A stretch of 64,000 bases of DNA from Dentipellis sp. KUC8613 (Eukaryota > Basidiomycota > Agaricomycetes > Russulales > Hericiaceae), in the NCBI GenBank assembly GCA_002286715.1, contig NSJX01000005.1, forward strand, positions 1,041,079-1,105,078, read 5' to 3'. Under the pieces are notes generated by a model. The model was not told the origin of the DNA, ran no database searches, and saw only the letters and a program-made list of their open reading frames with translations. Each line of letters starts with the position of its first letter. Position 1 is the stretch's first letter. The translations under genes and the position numbers were made by a program. Of this stretch, positions 12,710 through 25,054 are shown in pieces.

Positions 12710-14893
12710 ATGTCTTTATCTAACGTCGACGTCCTTGTCGTAAGTGCTTTCTCGCTATGATTGACCACGCCTCATAATCCCTTGTTTTCTAGGTTGGTGC
12801 TGGTCCGACTGGACTAGTCACTGCTTTGACCCTCGCAAAGAATGGCGTCTCCGTGCGCATCATCGACAAGCTGTCGCAATATGCCCTGGGCCAGCGCGGT
12901 GCTGGAATTATGGTATGCGACTTCCGCGCAGCATAGTTTGCCGTCAATCTTACTCGAGCCATGAACCTTTTCAGCCGCGGACTCTCGAGGTCTATCATTT
13001 CCTTGGCGTGCTTAAGGACGTGATGAGGATGGGTGTTTCCAAGCTGAACATGAAAGCATGGAAAGACGGAAAGCCATCCAAGACACTCGCAATGACGGTT
13101 GCACTGGAACCTACCCCAACTTTTCCGGAAGTAAGCCACCCCAACGCTGCAATTTTCGTCTTTGACTGACCCCGTTTAGCGCCGCACCTGCCAGTTGGGG
13201 CAGGATGCTGCATGCAGTATTCTTCGTGAACACCTGAAGGTGCACGGTGCTCATGTCGAGCTTGCCACCGAACTTGTCCATTTTGAACAAGGTGAAAGTT
13301 CGGTCACTGCGACTGTTGTGAAACGGCAAGATGGAAATGAGATTGAAGATACTATCAAGGCTAAGTATGTAGTAGGTGCGGATGGCGCAAAAGGTACGTC
13401 GACGTACCGTCTTCATTCTGTAATCCCTGCTCAACACAAAGTTATGTAGGTGTGGTCCGCAAATTACTGGATCTGACTTTTCTCGGCGAGACGCGAGATG
13501 GTGTCAATATCCTTATCGGAGACGCCGAAGTGCAGGGTGTCGATCAGGACGTTCGTAGTACCCTTGCCCACAACTCTGACCCCATGGATTGACGTTACCG
13601 TTTTACAGTGTTGGAATAGGTTCGGCGAAGGTCCGAGTGATATGTGCGTAACGGTTCATATTCTTAGAAGTCCAATAATTGATACCTCTCGTATCTTGTA
13701 TAGCGCTATCTTTCGCCCAACCAACCGCTTTGCAGAAGACATATACTTCTTTCTTGTCTATGGGCCCAACATTGACTACGATCGTGCCGTTGAAGACCAC
13801 GATTACTTCCGCCAGTTTATTTACAATATCGCGAACCTCCCAGAGTTGAAGATAGGGAAGATCGAGACCATCTCAAATTATCGGTTCGTCTTCCTCGCCT
13901 TGCATACAGTTCTGAGATGGTGATCCTTATGCTGTGACCAGGCCGAGCATCCGCCTTGTAAACGGGTTTCGCAAAGGAAGGGTATTCATTGCTGGAGGTA
14001 TGTGGTCTCCGATGTCGCACTATATCTCTAGGATCCTACAGCATCAGCAGATGCGGCGCACGTTCACAGCGTGACAGGTGCCCAAGGCATGAATTCTAGT
14101 ATCATGGACGCGGTAAGCTTTCTGATGTCTCCGCGTCGACCATGCTAATGCGGTGCTTCAGTTCAACCTGAGCTGGAAGCTTGCCCTCGCTATCAAGGGT
14201 CTTGCTTCACCTTCTCTGCTTGACAGCTACGAGACGGAGCGCCTTCCCGTTATCAAGGAAATGCTCCAGCGGACGACTTCCATCCTCAACCGCACCTTCG
14301 TCACCGAGAACGGCAAATCCATGCCCGCCGCTCCTAAAGACAATGACGCCGAGTCTCCATGGACGCGCCCGACGCAGCTCAATCAGCTCGGCGTCGACTA
14401 CCGCTGGAGTCCTATCATCGTGGATGAGGTCGTCAATGGGCTCGAATTGAAGGACAAGGATGAGGCGAAAGTGCTCACCGCGAGTACCTACGTCGTCGAA
14501 GAGGGCGGGCGGCTGCATGCAGGCGACCGAGCGCCGGACTCGCCGGGACTCGTGGACCTGAAGACGGGAGGCACGATGAGGCTGTTCAACATCTTTGGCC
14601 CGGACCATCATACCCTCCTTGTCTTCACCAATGGCGACGCTGCCTCAGACTTGGGCCCTCTGGCGCGCATTCCCAAGGGCCTTGTTTGCACTGTTGTACT
14701 TCGCTCGCAAGATGCAGGTGCTCCAGCAGATGTAGCAGCGGGTGTGGATTTGGTGCTGCAGGATAAGGAAGGTCATGCATATTCTGCGTACGATGCACGG
14801 GTCGTGGTCGTGCGGCCAGACGGTGTCGTTGGCGCGCTCCTGGGCGGTGCAGAGGGTGTCGAGAAATATATGAGAGGTGTGTTTGCTCTGTGA
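12710..14893 (+). CDS. FAD-dependent monooxygenase FMO3 (phenol hydroxylase-like), 561 aa
   Basis: Ten exons: 12710-12739, 12793-12912, 12975-13130, 13180-13393, 13450-13550, 13609-13643, 13704-13883, 13942-13997, 14051-14112, 14162-14893. The structure matches FMO1, FMO2 and FMO4, except that exon 7 is one codon shorter. Motifs: VGAGPTGLVTALTLA for FAD binding, VGADGAK, GDAAHVHSVTGAQGMN, and HAGDRAPD before the C-terminal thioredoxin-like domain. In exon 6 the usual WHKFG region reads CWNRFGEG, and the GD-motif loop has GAQG instead of GGQG. Both are mild departures in an otherwise complete enzyme. It lies directly upstream of tRNA-Glu and FMNR1. Confidence 0.9.
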
Positions 14894-15041
14894 GGAAACA
14901 AGATGAATACGGTGTTCGTGTACTTAGAAGGGTAGCACGTCGCATGTTGCTAAAGCAGAGTCGGAATTATATACTTATTGAGATCTGTCAATCACGAATA
15001 ACAGCTATGCTGTTACATAACCGTTGTAGAAATACTCTCAG

Positions 15042-15120
15042 TCGGATATGGTGTAATGGCTAACATTACCGCCTCTCAAGTGTTACGCGGTAGCTCGGGG
15101 TTCGATTCCCCGTATCCGAA
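15042..15120 (+). tRNA. tRNA-Glu (anticodon CTC) with a 7-nt intron
   Basis: The acceptor stem TCGGATA (15042-15048) pairs perfectly with TATCCGA (15113-15119); the discriminator is A at 15120. The anticodon stem ACCGC/GCGGT encloses 14 nt, i.e. a normal 7-nt loop with anticodon CTC plus a 7-nt intron after position 37. The T-arm is GGGG-TTCGATT-CCCC. Spliced length is 72 nt. A nearly identical copy lies at 39449-39527 on the other strand. Confidence 0.93.
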
Positions 15121-15125
15121 TATTC

Positions 15126-15129
15126 TTTT
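15126..15129 (+). terminator. RNA polymerase III terminator of tRNA-Glu
   Basis: TTTT run 6 nt after the tRNA 3' end, the usual Pol III stop signal. Confidence 0.6.
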
Positions 15130-16829
15130 ACTTCTCCCAACGTCTTGGGTACGTACACCTCTGATCTCAAATCTACTGGCGAACGCATTCCGCTTGAGCG
15201 GGAAGATACGTTTCATTGATCGTGAAGGTATCCATATTCCATGGCTTAATGGACTAGATAACGCTCCAAGCGAAACACGGCCATGGTCCGAGGAGAAGGA
15301 CTACGTCGCTTGCCATGTGCATGCGCATGCGCATGAGTGCTCCTCTCCAACTCCCAGCCTGACTAGCTCATCTCAAAGATGGGCTTCGACAGTCATGTGT
15401 ACCAGTCGAGCATTCGAATCCTCGCCACGGGGGGTCAGTGTGAAAAAGGTGAGAATTTACTGCAAATTCGTCATTCATTTAGGCCGATACCTTGACTATA
15501 CGATCTCGCATCGCAGGACTTGATGTCGACGTTTTCTAAATTTCACTCACAGTCTGGAAATGCAAGTATATGATCAAGGCATGGTTCTACCATCTTCCTT
15601 GTCCAAGTCGCAATGGAGACTAAGATGTAGTGGATCTGACCGTTATTGACTGCTTGAACAGTCTTTGGATTTCTGTGAGTTTACGAACGTCATGGAAAAG
15701 CTCAGGCTTGAAATATCCGATTATCCACAACGCACAAAAGTGCGATTTTTTGCGAGGCCTGGGGCCAAAGTAGCAGCCGGGCTCGTCAGGTCAGTCGTGT
15801 CACTCACTTCGCGGATAGACGCAAGCATTGGTCTTAAACGTCGAGAACGGGTACCTCTGAGCTAGCCGACGGTAAGAATGTGGATCCCGTCGGTCTTGAG
15901 TAGCGCTGGGTAAAGCTCGGGTGGATCTTTCTACCTGTCGTTGAAGGTAAGATCTGTCAGGTTTATACTGTCTTAGCTAAACCCAGCGTCGTAAGCAATT
16001 ATTCCACCTTACCCATTCCGTTTTCATTCGCAGCCTGCTGCGTGGCGCAATCTAAGTATACCTTGCAATACCATCGCGTGCGAAGCATCAGTTGAAGTCA
16101 TTAGGAATAGGCCTGAGCGTACCTCGCAGATTCGCATGATGCAGTAACGACGGACGGATGTGGAGCTAGTAGACGCCGAAAATTCGACATCGGTCGTAAT
16201 TTGGGTGACTCAGGAGCGAAGAAGGATGGTTCATCGCGACGCAGTTAGAACAGACTCTATTCACATAGTAGTTACTAGCCTGCACTTCGCCGGAGATATT
16301 TGAACCCTAACCTGTTGCCGGGGTTTCTTTATGTAACGATTCAACAAGAATTTGTTGTCCGAGTCACCATCGTCCTCCTAGTACCCACCGCTAAGTAGCG
16401 CACAGCTCTTCCTGGCAGTGCTTGTCAATGACGCTGCTTATCTTCCTAACTTCTATGAGAACAGCTTCTTCACAGCTTAAAGTTCCAGAACGCCTTGCAT
16501 AATCCCATTGTCAGTTGACCAATTTCGAGTACGTACAAATTTCCTCTGACTCTTCCAAGTTTCCTAACCTCTGTAGTGCTGAGCAATTCAGTCGCTTTCA
16601 GGACATTAAAGACATGGATTCTGTCACTACATAAGATGACGGTCTCTACACCAGTGGCCACCGTCCTACGGCCAGTATCATATCCACCTGTTCCTCCTCT
16701 ACGTGACTTGCCAGCGACTCGGAAGCCTCAGAACCCAAAGGTGAATCCGTTCTATTGTTAAAGATGGTTCTTTATTTGACATAGAAATGATTTCTGTCAG
16801 TTCTCACCTCGTCTATATCATTATCAAGC
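15130..16829. other. Intergenic region between tRNA-Glu and FMNR1
   Basis: 1.7 kb without a supportable gene. Its one notable piece is a 38-bp word at 15959-15996 that recurs inverted upstream of FMNR2. A T-arm-like word near 15411 lacks a matching acceptor stem. Confidence 0.5.
15959..15996 (+). repeat. Conserved word upstream of FMNR1 (pairs with 41475-41511)
   Basis: Contains CTTAGCTAAACCCAG flanked by GGTTT-ATA and TCGTAAG. The same order of words occurs on the minus strand at 41475-41511, about 1 kb upstream of FMNR2. In both places it precedes the reductase in the same orientation, so it is either retained duplicated flank or a shared regulatory element. Confidence 0.55.
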
Positions 16830-17441
16830 ATGCGTGTCGCAATTCTCCCCGGCAGTGCTCGCGACAACGGTAACAACCAAGGCATGCAGCACTGGGTTGC
16901 TGCCGCCATTAACAATGCGGGGGTCGCTATAGGATCATCCGTCGATGTCGTCCTAGGCGATCTCCGCAAGCCACCGATGGCGTTGGGTCCCGTCCTCGAT
17001 TCCGTCCCGGCGGCCGGCGTCAAGGACCCCTCCAAGTACGGGAATGAACCCACGCGCACGTGGAGCACCTTCGTCTCGTCTTGCGATGCTCTCGTCTTCG
17101 TCACCCCTCAGTACAATTACGGCTATCCCGGCGAGCTCAAGAACGCGCTCGACCACCTGTACTGGGAGTGGCAGGGCAAGAACGTTGTAGTGATCACCTA
17201 TGGTGGCCTCGGTGGCGTGCAGTGCGCGGAGCAGTTGAAGCAGGTGTTGGAGCGCGGGTTGAAGATGCACATCGTCGGCGCTCTGGAGGTCGCGCTGCCG
17301 GGACCTTATATCCGCGAGTCGGCGAGGGTTTCGGTCGATGCTGCTGGAGGATTCCCTGACTTTCTGAAGGAGCGGCAGGACGACCTCGACGGTGCGATAT
17401 CGTCCCTCTTTGAAGCGGCTGGAAAGGAATCGGCCAAGTAG
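16830..17441 (+). CDS. NADPH-dependent FMN reductase-like flavoprotein FMNR1, 203 aa
   Basis: Intronless ORF of the flavodoxin-like FMN_red family. MRVAILPGSARDNGNNQG at the N-terminus is the FMN phosphate-binding loop, and PQYNYGYPGELKNALDHL (about residues 92-109) followed by TYGGLGG contacts the flavin ring in this family. Length is typical. Members reduce FMN, quinones, azo dyes or chromate with NAD(P)H in the cytosol. Group A FMOs do not need a separate reductase, so quinone reduction downstream of phenol hydroxylation is a reasonable alternative to FMN supply; this is inference. A second copy lies at 39886-40488 next to FMO4. Confidence 0.88.
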   Translation: MRVAILPGSARDNGNNQGMQHWVAAAINNAGVAIGSSVDVVLGDLRKPPMALGPVLDSVPAAGVKDPSKYGNEPTRTWSTFVSSCDALVFVTPQYNYGYPGELKNALDHLYWEWQGKNVVVITYGGLGGVQCAEQLKQVLERGLKMHIVGALEVALPGPYIRESARVSVDAAGGFPDFLKERQDDLDGAISSLFEAAGKESAK

Positions 17442-17838
17442 AAGTGCACGCAAGGTGATTACTGTATAGTCGCTGGTATATTGATGTGGTGCTAACGTCA
17501 CTCTCCGGTAGAACGCGGGCGAATCTGGACGCAGCAATGTGTCTCTTTTGTCGTATGAACTACCCAATGGGCTGTCTGTAGCGTTATGAACAGTTACATT
17601 TCTTCTCCGGTCGTGTTGACGCGCATGTGTCAAAGTCAGTCTGGGTAAAGCGATGCCGGCGTAATTCGGCGCTTGATACGCCATATAGAGCGCCCATCGA
17701 ACGGGTATGTAGTCCAGAATCCTGTCCTCCATTTTAGAAGCGGCACTCCACATCTGTTGCATAGCCTTCTCTTCGCCGCTCAACTAGAATATCAATGCCT
17801 GCTTCGTCTCTACCCTCTACCTTCTACTTCACACCAAG

Positions 17839-19225
17839 ATGGAATCTTTGAATGCAACCCTCGTCGAAGGGTATTCAAATGGAGAACGCCAGGTAATCGA
17901 GCAGATTGTTCCAATGGTTCTCACTGGAGCAATCTTATACGGTACGTGACCTCTTCGTCAAGTTTCTGTCGCACCTAACGAAGCCGAGAAAGGTATCAAC
18001 CTAGCCTTAGGTGCTGTTACAACAGTCGTGTTCCTGCACGGCAGTGCGCCAAAGGGAGTGATACATCAATGGGTGTTCTCTATACTGATAGTGATGATGA
18101 TACTCGCGACTGCGGTACGCTCACGTGTTCTTCAGGGACTGGCAGATTTTGACCTTGTCCTGTTTAGTATCTTATCGTAGACACTCTCGAAATTTACGCC
18201 AACTTTTCAGCCGTCTGCAATCAGTACAGCAAATGTGCTCGTGCAAAAGAATTCCTCTTCGTCATTCAGACGGTCTTGGGAGACTTCGTGACTGTGCGTC
18301 TGAGTTTGTCGTGATTTACACTATATTTTGTCAACTTTTGTGAGCAGATTTGGCGATGTTACATCCTCTACGAGAAAGGTATCTGTGCAGTCGCGCTTCC
18401 GGTCATGACTGCTGTCGCCGGTTTTGGTGAGTTACTTGTTCATTCTGATCTATCAGGCCACTGATAGTTCCCAGTGTGGGGTATATACCTGAGTAGTTCA
18501 TCCCCTAATGCCTGGGGAGTGTATCACTGGCAATGGGCTGCGATCACGATGGCCTGTACCATCTACTGCACTGGTCCGTACTTCTTTCCCGCGCATGGTC
18601 CTCTGCATAAGTTGTGACCTGTTACACCTTCCAGTTGCAATCTCAGTCAAGATCTATCTGTCCGCGCGTCTTTCCAAGAGCACCAGCCTCTTCGCGGTCA
18701 TGTTTTTCATCATCGAAACGAGTATGATCTACACATTAGGTATCATTGCGTGCATGGTAACGACATACCGCAATTCCCGTGGGCCGAACGTTGAGCTCCT
18801 TCTAATGGGTGTTATCGTACAACTTCCCGTACGTATCCCGGCTTCACTTCTCAGCGAGGCATCTCACCAACGACTTGCGACAGCCTATCGTTCTATGCCT
18901 GCTTATCCTGCAGATCAGATTCTTCAATCAAGAAGGCAACACCGTGCAGCGCGCGTGCTCCGAAAGCACCAGGCCATGGGATATCTTGCGCCGCATATTC
19001 AAGAACCGGAGAGAGGATTCCACACTCGGCCAGATTTCGACTTTTCGCGTGGCCCCGATCGAAGTGCATGTTTCGACGCGTACCATGTCAGAAGACGGCA
19101 ACGATTCGGAGTCGGACGCGGGCATGTCAGACGCGAATGGCGCCTCGAAGACAGACTACGTGTCGGAAGGGGACGCTGTTGAACGGCGAAAGGAGGTATC
19201 TCGCGATGGTATAGACATTGTCTGA
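17839..19225 (+). CDS. Seven-transmembrane protein 7TM-A, 354 aa
   Basis: Seven exons: 17839-17941, 17993-18114, 18168-18293, 18348-18426, 18475-18573, 18635-18828, 18884-19225, summing to a clean frame. Hydrophobic segments: TGAILYGINLALGAVTTVVF, WVFSILIVMMILATAYLIV, the helix ending VLGDFVTIWRCYIL, VALPVMTAVAGF, WAAITMACTIYCTVAISV, FAVMFFIIETSMIYTLGIIA and LPPIVLCLLILQI; then a charged, Ser-rich cytoplasmic tail ending in DGIDIV. The motif GDxVTIWRCY and the block SxRLxKSxxLFAxxFFxxETSxIYTLGI recur in all six family members of this window. I know this layout as an uncharacterised, receptor-like Agaricomycete family; no ligand or role is known to me. Confidence 0.85.
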
Positions 19226-19821
19226 GACTGTGCGTACCTCCTCAACCTCCTTCATTCTCTGAGGTGTCAGCAGCGGCTCAATCATGTCTGTTTTAGGTCG
19301 AATAGCGTCGTAGCCGCGACAAGGTCGCACACCGGCACAAGGACGACCATCGTGGTTATGCACTTCTATCTTGCAGATCTATAATGCTGCTGGTGAAATT
19401 CCTAGAGCTAATCAATACACTGTACTCTACCACTACAATACACGATACCTTTCGTTCTTGTTGATTGCTTCTTATTTCTTGACGTTCTTTGAGTTTGTGA
19501 TTCGGTTGCACGACGTGGGTCTGAAAAAGCCGCGAAATTTTATGGACACCGACAAGATACGCGGTCTATCGACTCGTTTTGTTGGAGTTTGACTCAGAGG
19601 TGTTGAAGTTGGGGACAGTCGTTATTTCAGCTAATTTACGGCGTACAACTCGCTTACATCTCGGATCCTAACCCCTTACATGCGTCATTTTCATTTCGAT
19701 AACTCACGAGTGCTAATTATCGAAATTCTCTCCACTTTTCTCGAGTACTTGCCCCCGCACCAAGGGCTGCTGAAATCTCTCCCTTAGGTAGTGGTATACT
19801 CTTGGTGCACCCACAATCAAC
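19226..19821. other. Intergenic region before TRM82
   Basis: Downstream flank of 7TM-A and promoter of TRM82. No gene recognised. Confidence 0.5.
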
Positions 19822-21902
19822 ATGGCTACCCAAAGGCACTTTCCTCACACACGACTCTTTCCGAGCTCAGAGAAAACTGTCGTGATCTCTGGGCCCCACA
19901 TACAAGTCCTCAGTTCCGAGTACGTGATTATTCTTTCGGTATGAGGAGCACGTTCACGTTCTAATCAATAGGTACACAGGTCCGGGGAAATATTGTTTTC
20001 TACCTTATCGCTTGAAGACTCGGTGAAGGACGCAGTCGTCAAATCTGGACCCATTCGATGCGCGGCGGTGGACTCTTCCTTCACACACCTTGCTACGGCC
20101 GGAGATGATAAGAAGCTGAAAGTTTGGGAGGTAGAGGGATTAAAATTGGTCAACGAGAGGTATGTATCATACTCTCGTGCTCTCAAATGCATCTGTAAAC
20201 AGGATCTACGTGTTTGCAGGGAGCTCCCGAAGAAACCCACTCAAGTCGCGTTCACGCGTAACGGAAAGACCATCCTCGCCTCTGACAAGTTCGGCGACGT
20301 ATTCAGGTGCGTCCCGGCCCTCCCAGACACCTTGCACCCGTTCATAAGCGCCGATAGTTATCCTCTGATTCCAGATCCGGTGTCTGAGCCTGCGAAGGAC
20401 GGCAAGCCTGAAGAACTCGCGTCGCACGAGAACCCCTCCGGCGGCCGTCTGATCCTGGGACACACCTCGTTGTTGACGGCGTTCACGCTGTCGGAGGACG
20501 AGAAGTTCGTAATCACTGCGGACAGGGACGAGCATATCCGCGCGAGCTGGTACCCACAGGGGTACTGCATCGAGAGCTATTGCTTAGGGCATAAAAAGTG
20601 CGTTCTGTCTCCGAATTCGAGTCTGCTATATCTGACTAGACGTACTCAGGTTCGTGTCCGCGATACACATCCCGACTTTCGCCCCGGACTTCCTCGTGTC
20701 CGGCGGCGGCGACCCTGCTCTCAAGGTCTGGGACTGGAAAAACGGCAAGCTGGTCTACGAGATACCAGTCATCGACGCCGTGAACCCCTTCATCAAAGTG
20801 CGCGTCAAAAAGCGCAAGTGGAGAGAAGACGACGACGACGGCGAAGGCGGTGCGGAAGGCAAGGGCGACAAGAAGCCGCGAGGCAAGAGGGGTCGGGGGA
20901 AGAAGCAGCAAAAGGCGGAGGAGAAGGGAGCTGAGAATGGCGATGCGGAGGAGACGCCTGAGGCGACTCCAGATGTCGACACGCCCATGCAGGAGCCGGA
21001 GCAGAGTGAAGGAACAGGGCGAGAAGAGAGCGTTGCACTAGACGCTCGATCGTCAGAAACGCCTGGCGCCGCAGAACCTCCGAGCGAACCTGTCTTCGTT
21101 CTTCGAAGATTAGCATCGGTAGAGGCGGCTGGCCAAAGACTGCTTGTATTCAGCGCGGTTGGGTGCGTCACGTCACTGTCGGCTTGTTTTTGGGCTAACA
21201 TTCCGTGTCTGACAGGTCGACAGCGTTGTTTTGGTGCCAGCTTCCTTTGTTCACAGGCCCCGCAGACCCGCCATCGATCCGTACACGCGACTTCGGAAAG
21301 CCGGTGCTGGACTTCATTGTCGAAGCGGACGGGCGCGTTTGGGTTCTGCTGGACGCTGAATGGAATGAAGCAGACACTGAGGGATGGACCGCATCACCCT
21401 TTGTGGCGTCGGTGCAGTTCCTATCTGACGAGGTTAGTGCTAACGTTACTAACTATGAATACTCTGATTCATGTTATCCATCGCTTTATTAGCTGGTCGA
21501 CGTAGAGCCGCTGACACCGCTGGTCGCAACACTCAACACACGTAGTCGTATTCCAGGTTCGCCTCCAATCATTTCTTCGCTGTTTGCCCCGAATCGCTGA
21601 CATCCTGTGCAGCTACCGCAGAGGCGATCGCCGCACTCGAGCTGTACGAGTCCATCGCCAGCATGCCAAAACTCATCGATGCATCCCACAATCCGATGAA
21701 CAGAGATTCAAACGTCGAGCCGAGCGGAGGGAGGGGTCGGCAGCTGCGGACGAGCGCGAAGCAGATGGGAAAGATGAAAACGCGACAGGCGATCCTGCAG
21801 AAGACGCAGGGCCATAGCGCGAGTGCCAGTGAAGAGAGGGAGAGCAAAAAAGCGCGAAGTGATGCTGGTGATGCGCGTGTCGACGCGATGGACGATTCGT
21901 AG
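19822..21902 (+). CDS. TRM82: tRNA (guanine-N7-)-methyltransferase non-catalytic subunit Trm82, WD40 protein, 562 aa
   Basis: Eight exons: 19822-19919, 19980-20159, 20220-20306, 20358-20597, 20650-21162, 21216-21432, 21493-21556, 21613-21902; the sum is a multiple of three. WD40-type units are visible: GPIRCAAVDSSFTHLATAGDDKKLKVWE, TQVAFTRNGKTILASDKFGDVF, LLTAFTLSEDEKFVITADRDEHIRAS followed by YPQGYCIESYCLGHKKFVSAI, and DFLVSGGGDPALKVWDW. The phrase around ITADRDEHIRxSxYP is diagnostic for Trm82/WDR4. A highly charged low-complexity insert (KKPRGKRGRGKKQQK region) interrupts the propeller. With Trm8 the protein forms the nuclear m7G46 tRNA methyltransferase, where Trm82 stabilises the catalytic subunit. 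Single-copy housekeeping gene amid the expanded families. Confidence 0.92.
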
Positions 21903-22996
21903 CGCATCGAGGAGAACAAATAAATAAAAAATAATTTCAAAGATGTTCTACTTGTCGAGCGCGTTGCGCCCTTGCTGGAGGTCAGACGGCTTGGGCCCTG
22001 GGGAAAGTTCTGAGGAGCAACAGTTGCAAGATTGGGCGTGTTCATTCGCAGCGAAGTCGCAACGACGTGCCGATAGCATGAGAATCATTGATGGAGCAGG
22101 TAAAGGTGTACATAGGGTGGACAAGGTGAATGGACAAAAGCTGCGTGTCATGTACGTCCAAACTATGGCAGAAAATGGTGGAAGAACACTCTCCACCTCA
22201 AACAAGGACGGTCCGTCTTCCACGATGCTGAAGCAACTCCGAAAATCTAGGATCAGAGAGCTATCAAATGGTTGCGCGAACAACCGCATCGTGGGTGAAA
22301 GAAAGCCTTGTCGAGCGGTCCTCACGCCACTATACGCGAGGCTTGTTGTGCCTTGTTTGGTCCTTCATCGTCCCAACAAGCGCCCGTTCATTCACTACAC
22401 TCCGTGTGATGCCTCCGTTACACTTCATCCCCATACTCAAACACGATGAACAATATTCGAATATATCCTCCATCAAACCCAAGTATTAGAAACGACAAAA
22501 TTTGTGTCTTTCTCGGACCATTTTGACTGTACGTGCCTTCTCCTGACCATCGAGAAAACGGACACGGGATCTCCAAAGCTGGTGGATCTGCATCCATCTA
22601 CTACTATTTTCTCATCCCAGATACATCATACGCGCCGGCGCGCACGTCTTCCTCCACGGCTCGTACGGCAACCATAGAACCAATTGTCTTCCAATCGAGC
22701 TACTCAACGGGAGAGGTTCAAACAGCAACCTGCGATTACGGCTTTCGTTGTATCCCATGTGGGACATGTGAACCGGAAATAAGGACAGTATAGTACCAGG
22801 GAAGTTATCATTCCTAGTCAATTGTGGCAAGTCGATTAGCAAGCGCGGATTGTGTCTTCGGGCCTGCGACTGCCTCTTTGAACTCAGGCATGGATTAATC
22901 CGTCACCTTCGATTTGATGCACACTTCATCATCGCTGGGATACATCAGTTGACTTGATCTGCTATCCTTTTCCCGCCTCCCTCCCCTTATGTTTCA
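21903..22996. other. Intergenic region, no gene recognised
   Basis: 1.1 kb between TRM82 and 7TM-B. An ORF of 168 codons at 21943-22449 and its antisense partner have no motif or splice support. Confidence 0.5.
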
Positions 22997-24376
22997 ATGC
23001 GCAATCCGTCTATCCTAGGGGCGGTCCAAGATTTTGACCGTGGGTATGTGCACGAGTTCGTACAAAGGTCCAATGGAGGGTCTCGCGATATCATACGTCA
23101 AAATATTCCTACTATCGTCACGGGAGCTATTTTCTACGGTAAGTGGTAAGATTTCCTGGAACTTCTTTGTAGTTGACAACGTTGGAAAAGTGATGAACCT
23201 AACACTCAGTGCCGTTACTGCAGTCATAGTTGTGCGAAGGGGCAGGGAGAACGGAACAACACCCGGATGGGTCCTATTGGCGCTTTCACTCCTTGTCACT
23301 CTTGCGACCGCAGTGAGCTCGACTGGATACTTGTGTAATGGATCTGATGATGACCTCGTCTGCCCAGTATATTACCTTAAATCTCCTTGCCTACGTTTTG
23401 TGGGACACTCCCACCTCCAGCAAATACACAATAGCGCGACAATATGTATTCGTCATTCAAGCAGCCCTAGGAGACTCGGTGACTGTAGGTCCTTTTATAC
23501 AGGCAATAGATCTTGTTGACGTTGTGCCTGCAGATCTGGCGTTGTTATGTGTTTTACGACAGAAGTATTAGTATGATCTTGTTTCCAGTAGTGATTGCCC
23601 TTGCTAGTCTTGGTAACAGAATTACCAGCGCTGCTGGTCCGCACGCAACTGATCAGCCTCAGCCTCAGGGATGTACTTCGCCAGCGATCTCCATTACGCT
23701 CATTGGCGCAACACCGTCTGGATATGGGCTGCGATAACCATAATTTGCACTATCTATTGCACTGGTGAGTACCTCCCCGCGCTTCGTTATTTTTCAGAGT
23801 TGTAATTGCTGCCGATTCTCTAGCCGCGATCTCTGTCAAGATTTATCTATCCGCCCGACTTACCGGGAGCACTAGGCTATTTGCTGTTATCTTCTTTGTC
23901 ATCGAGACGAGTATGATCTACACGTTAGGCATCGTCGCATTCTTGATCACGACGTACACCGTCCCTGGCGTCAGTGACCTCCTCACAGCCATGATCGTTC
24001 ATCTTCCCGTATGTCTTCTGTTCAATGTTCAGTCTAATATCCGTCACATGATATCCTAATGGCCATTTTGTCCCAGCCCATCGTGCTGTGCCTGCTTATC
24101 CTGCAGATCAAGTTTTGCAACAAGGAAGGCAGCACTATGCGGGACACGGCGGATTCCGAACCGGCCACCGTCGAGTCATGGACTGTCTTCTGCCGCGTAT
24201 TCAGGACCGGGAGAAAAGCCCCCGTCGATGGCCGGGTATCGACTTTTCAGGCTGCTCCAATCGTACTTGAGTCCATGCACACGGCGCCATCGGATCCCCA
24301 CGCCCCGGACGCAGACTATGTAGAAGGGCAGCGCGAGAAACGAGTGCGCAATCCGATTGTAATTGACGTTGTCTAG
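22997..24376 (+). CDS. Seven-transmembrane protein 7TM-B, 346 aa
   Basis: Seven exons: 22997-23138, 23191-23312, 23368-23484, 23534-23612, 23669-23764, 23824-24008, 24077-24376, in frame. Same family and intron positions as 7TM-A: GDSVTIWRCYVFY, WIWAAITIICTIYC, the block ending in ETSMIYTLGIVAF, and PIVLCLLILQIKFCNKEG before a cytoplasmic tail ending in PIVIDVV. The extracellular loop before exon 5's helix differs from 7TM-A. The exon 4-5 junction was placed by homology: among several nearby CAG acceptors the one at 23668 keeps frame. Probably plasma-membrane; function unknown. Confidence 0.82.
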
Positions 24377-25054
24377 CAGTACCTCAATCTGTACACTTCG
24401 TGCTTGCCTATCGGTTGGGATCGTCACCGAATGGCGAAATTCGATGCTAATCTCTGTGTTGAATGGATGGTGACCCTCTTCCGTATACCTCTCTGTTCCC
24501 TTCACGGTCTCAGCAATTTATACATCATAAACTAATTGCATTGGGACGAAGCACACCGCATCGCTGCGAACTGCTCGATAGTACAAACGCGCGGGAGTGC
24601 CGTGTGTACCGTGCGCGGCATGGAATGAGACAAAAGGGATATGCTGGATCTACCTACGGCCTAGTGGGACTGGGAATAATGGCAGGGGAAAGCACGACAG
24701 TCCGTCGGGGGGGAGGGTGACACGAAAAATGAGGATGACGATGGGCGAAAGGTATTAATATGTGCAATAGAAGGTATCAGATATGGGCGTATGAATGGCA
24801 TTGAGATGTGCATAAGAGGGCAATGAAGTGAATGAGCTGCAGGACGCAGGGCACGTAACGACGGATGGCCGGAAGAGAGGGTAAGAGTACAAATAATATC
24901 CAGTGATAAGATAAAACTAAAGGCATCTGCGACAGTCCGTAGCGTGAAAAGACCGAAACTGACTGACAACGTTTTGGGGAATTGTGTGACGGTGAGGAAG
25001 TGGAAGGAATGAGGAGATCTAGGCAATAATAGTACATACGATGAGACGGCATAA
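24377..25054. other. Intergenic region between convergent 7TM-B and the kinase gene
   Basis: 3' flanks of two convergent genes, with no protein-like ORF. Confidence 0.5.
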
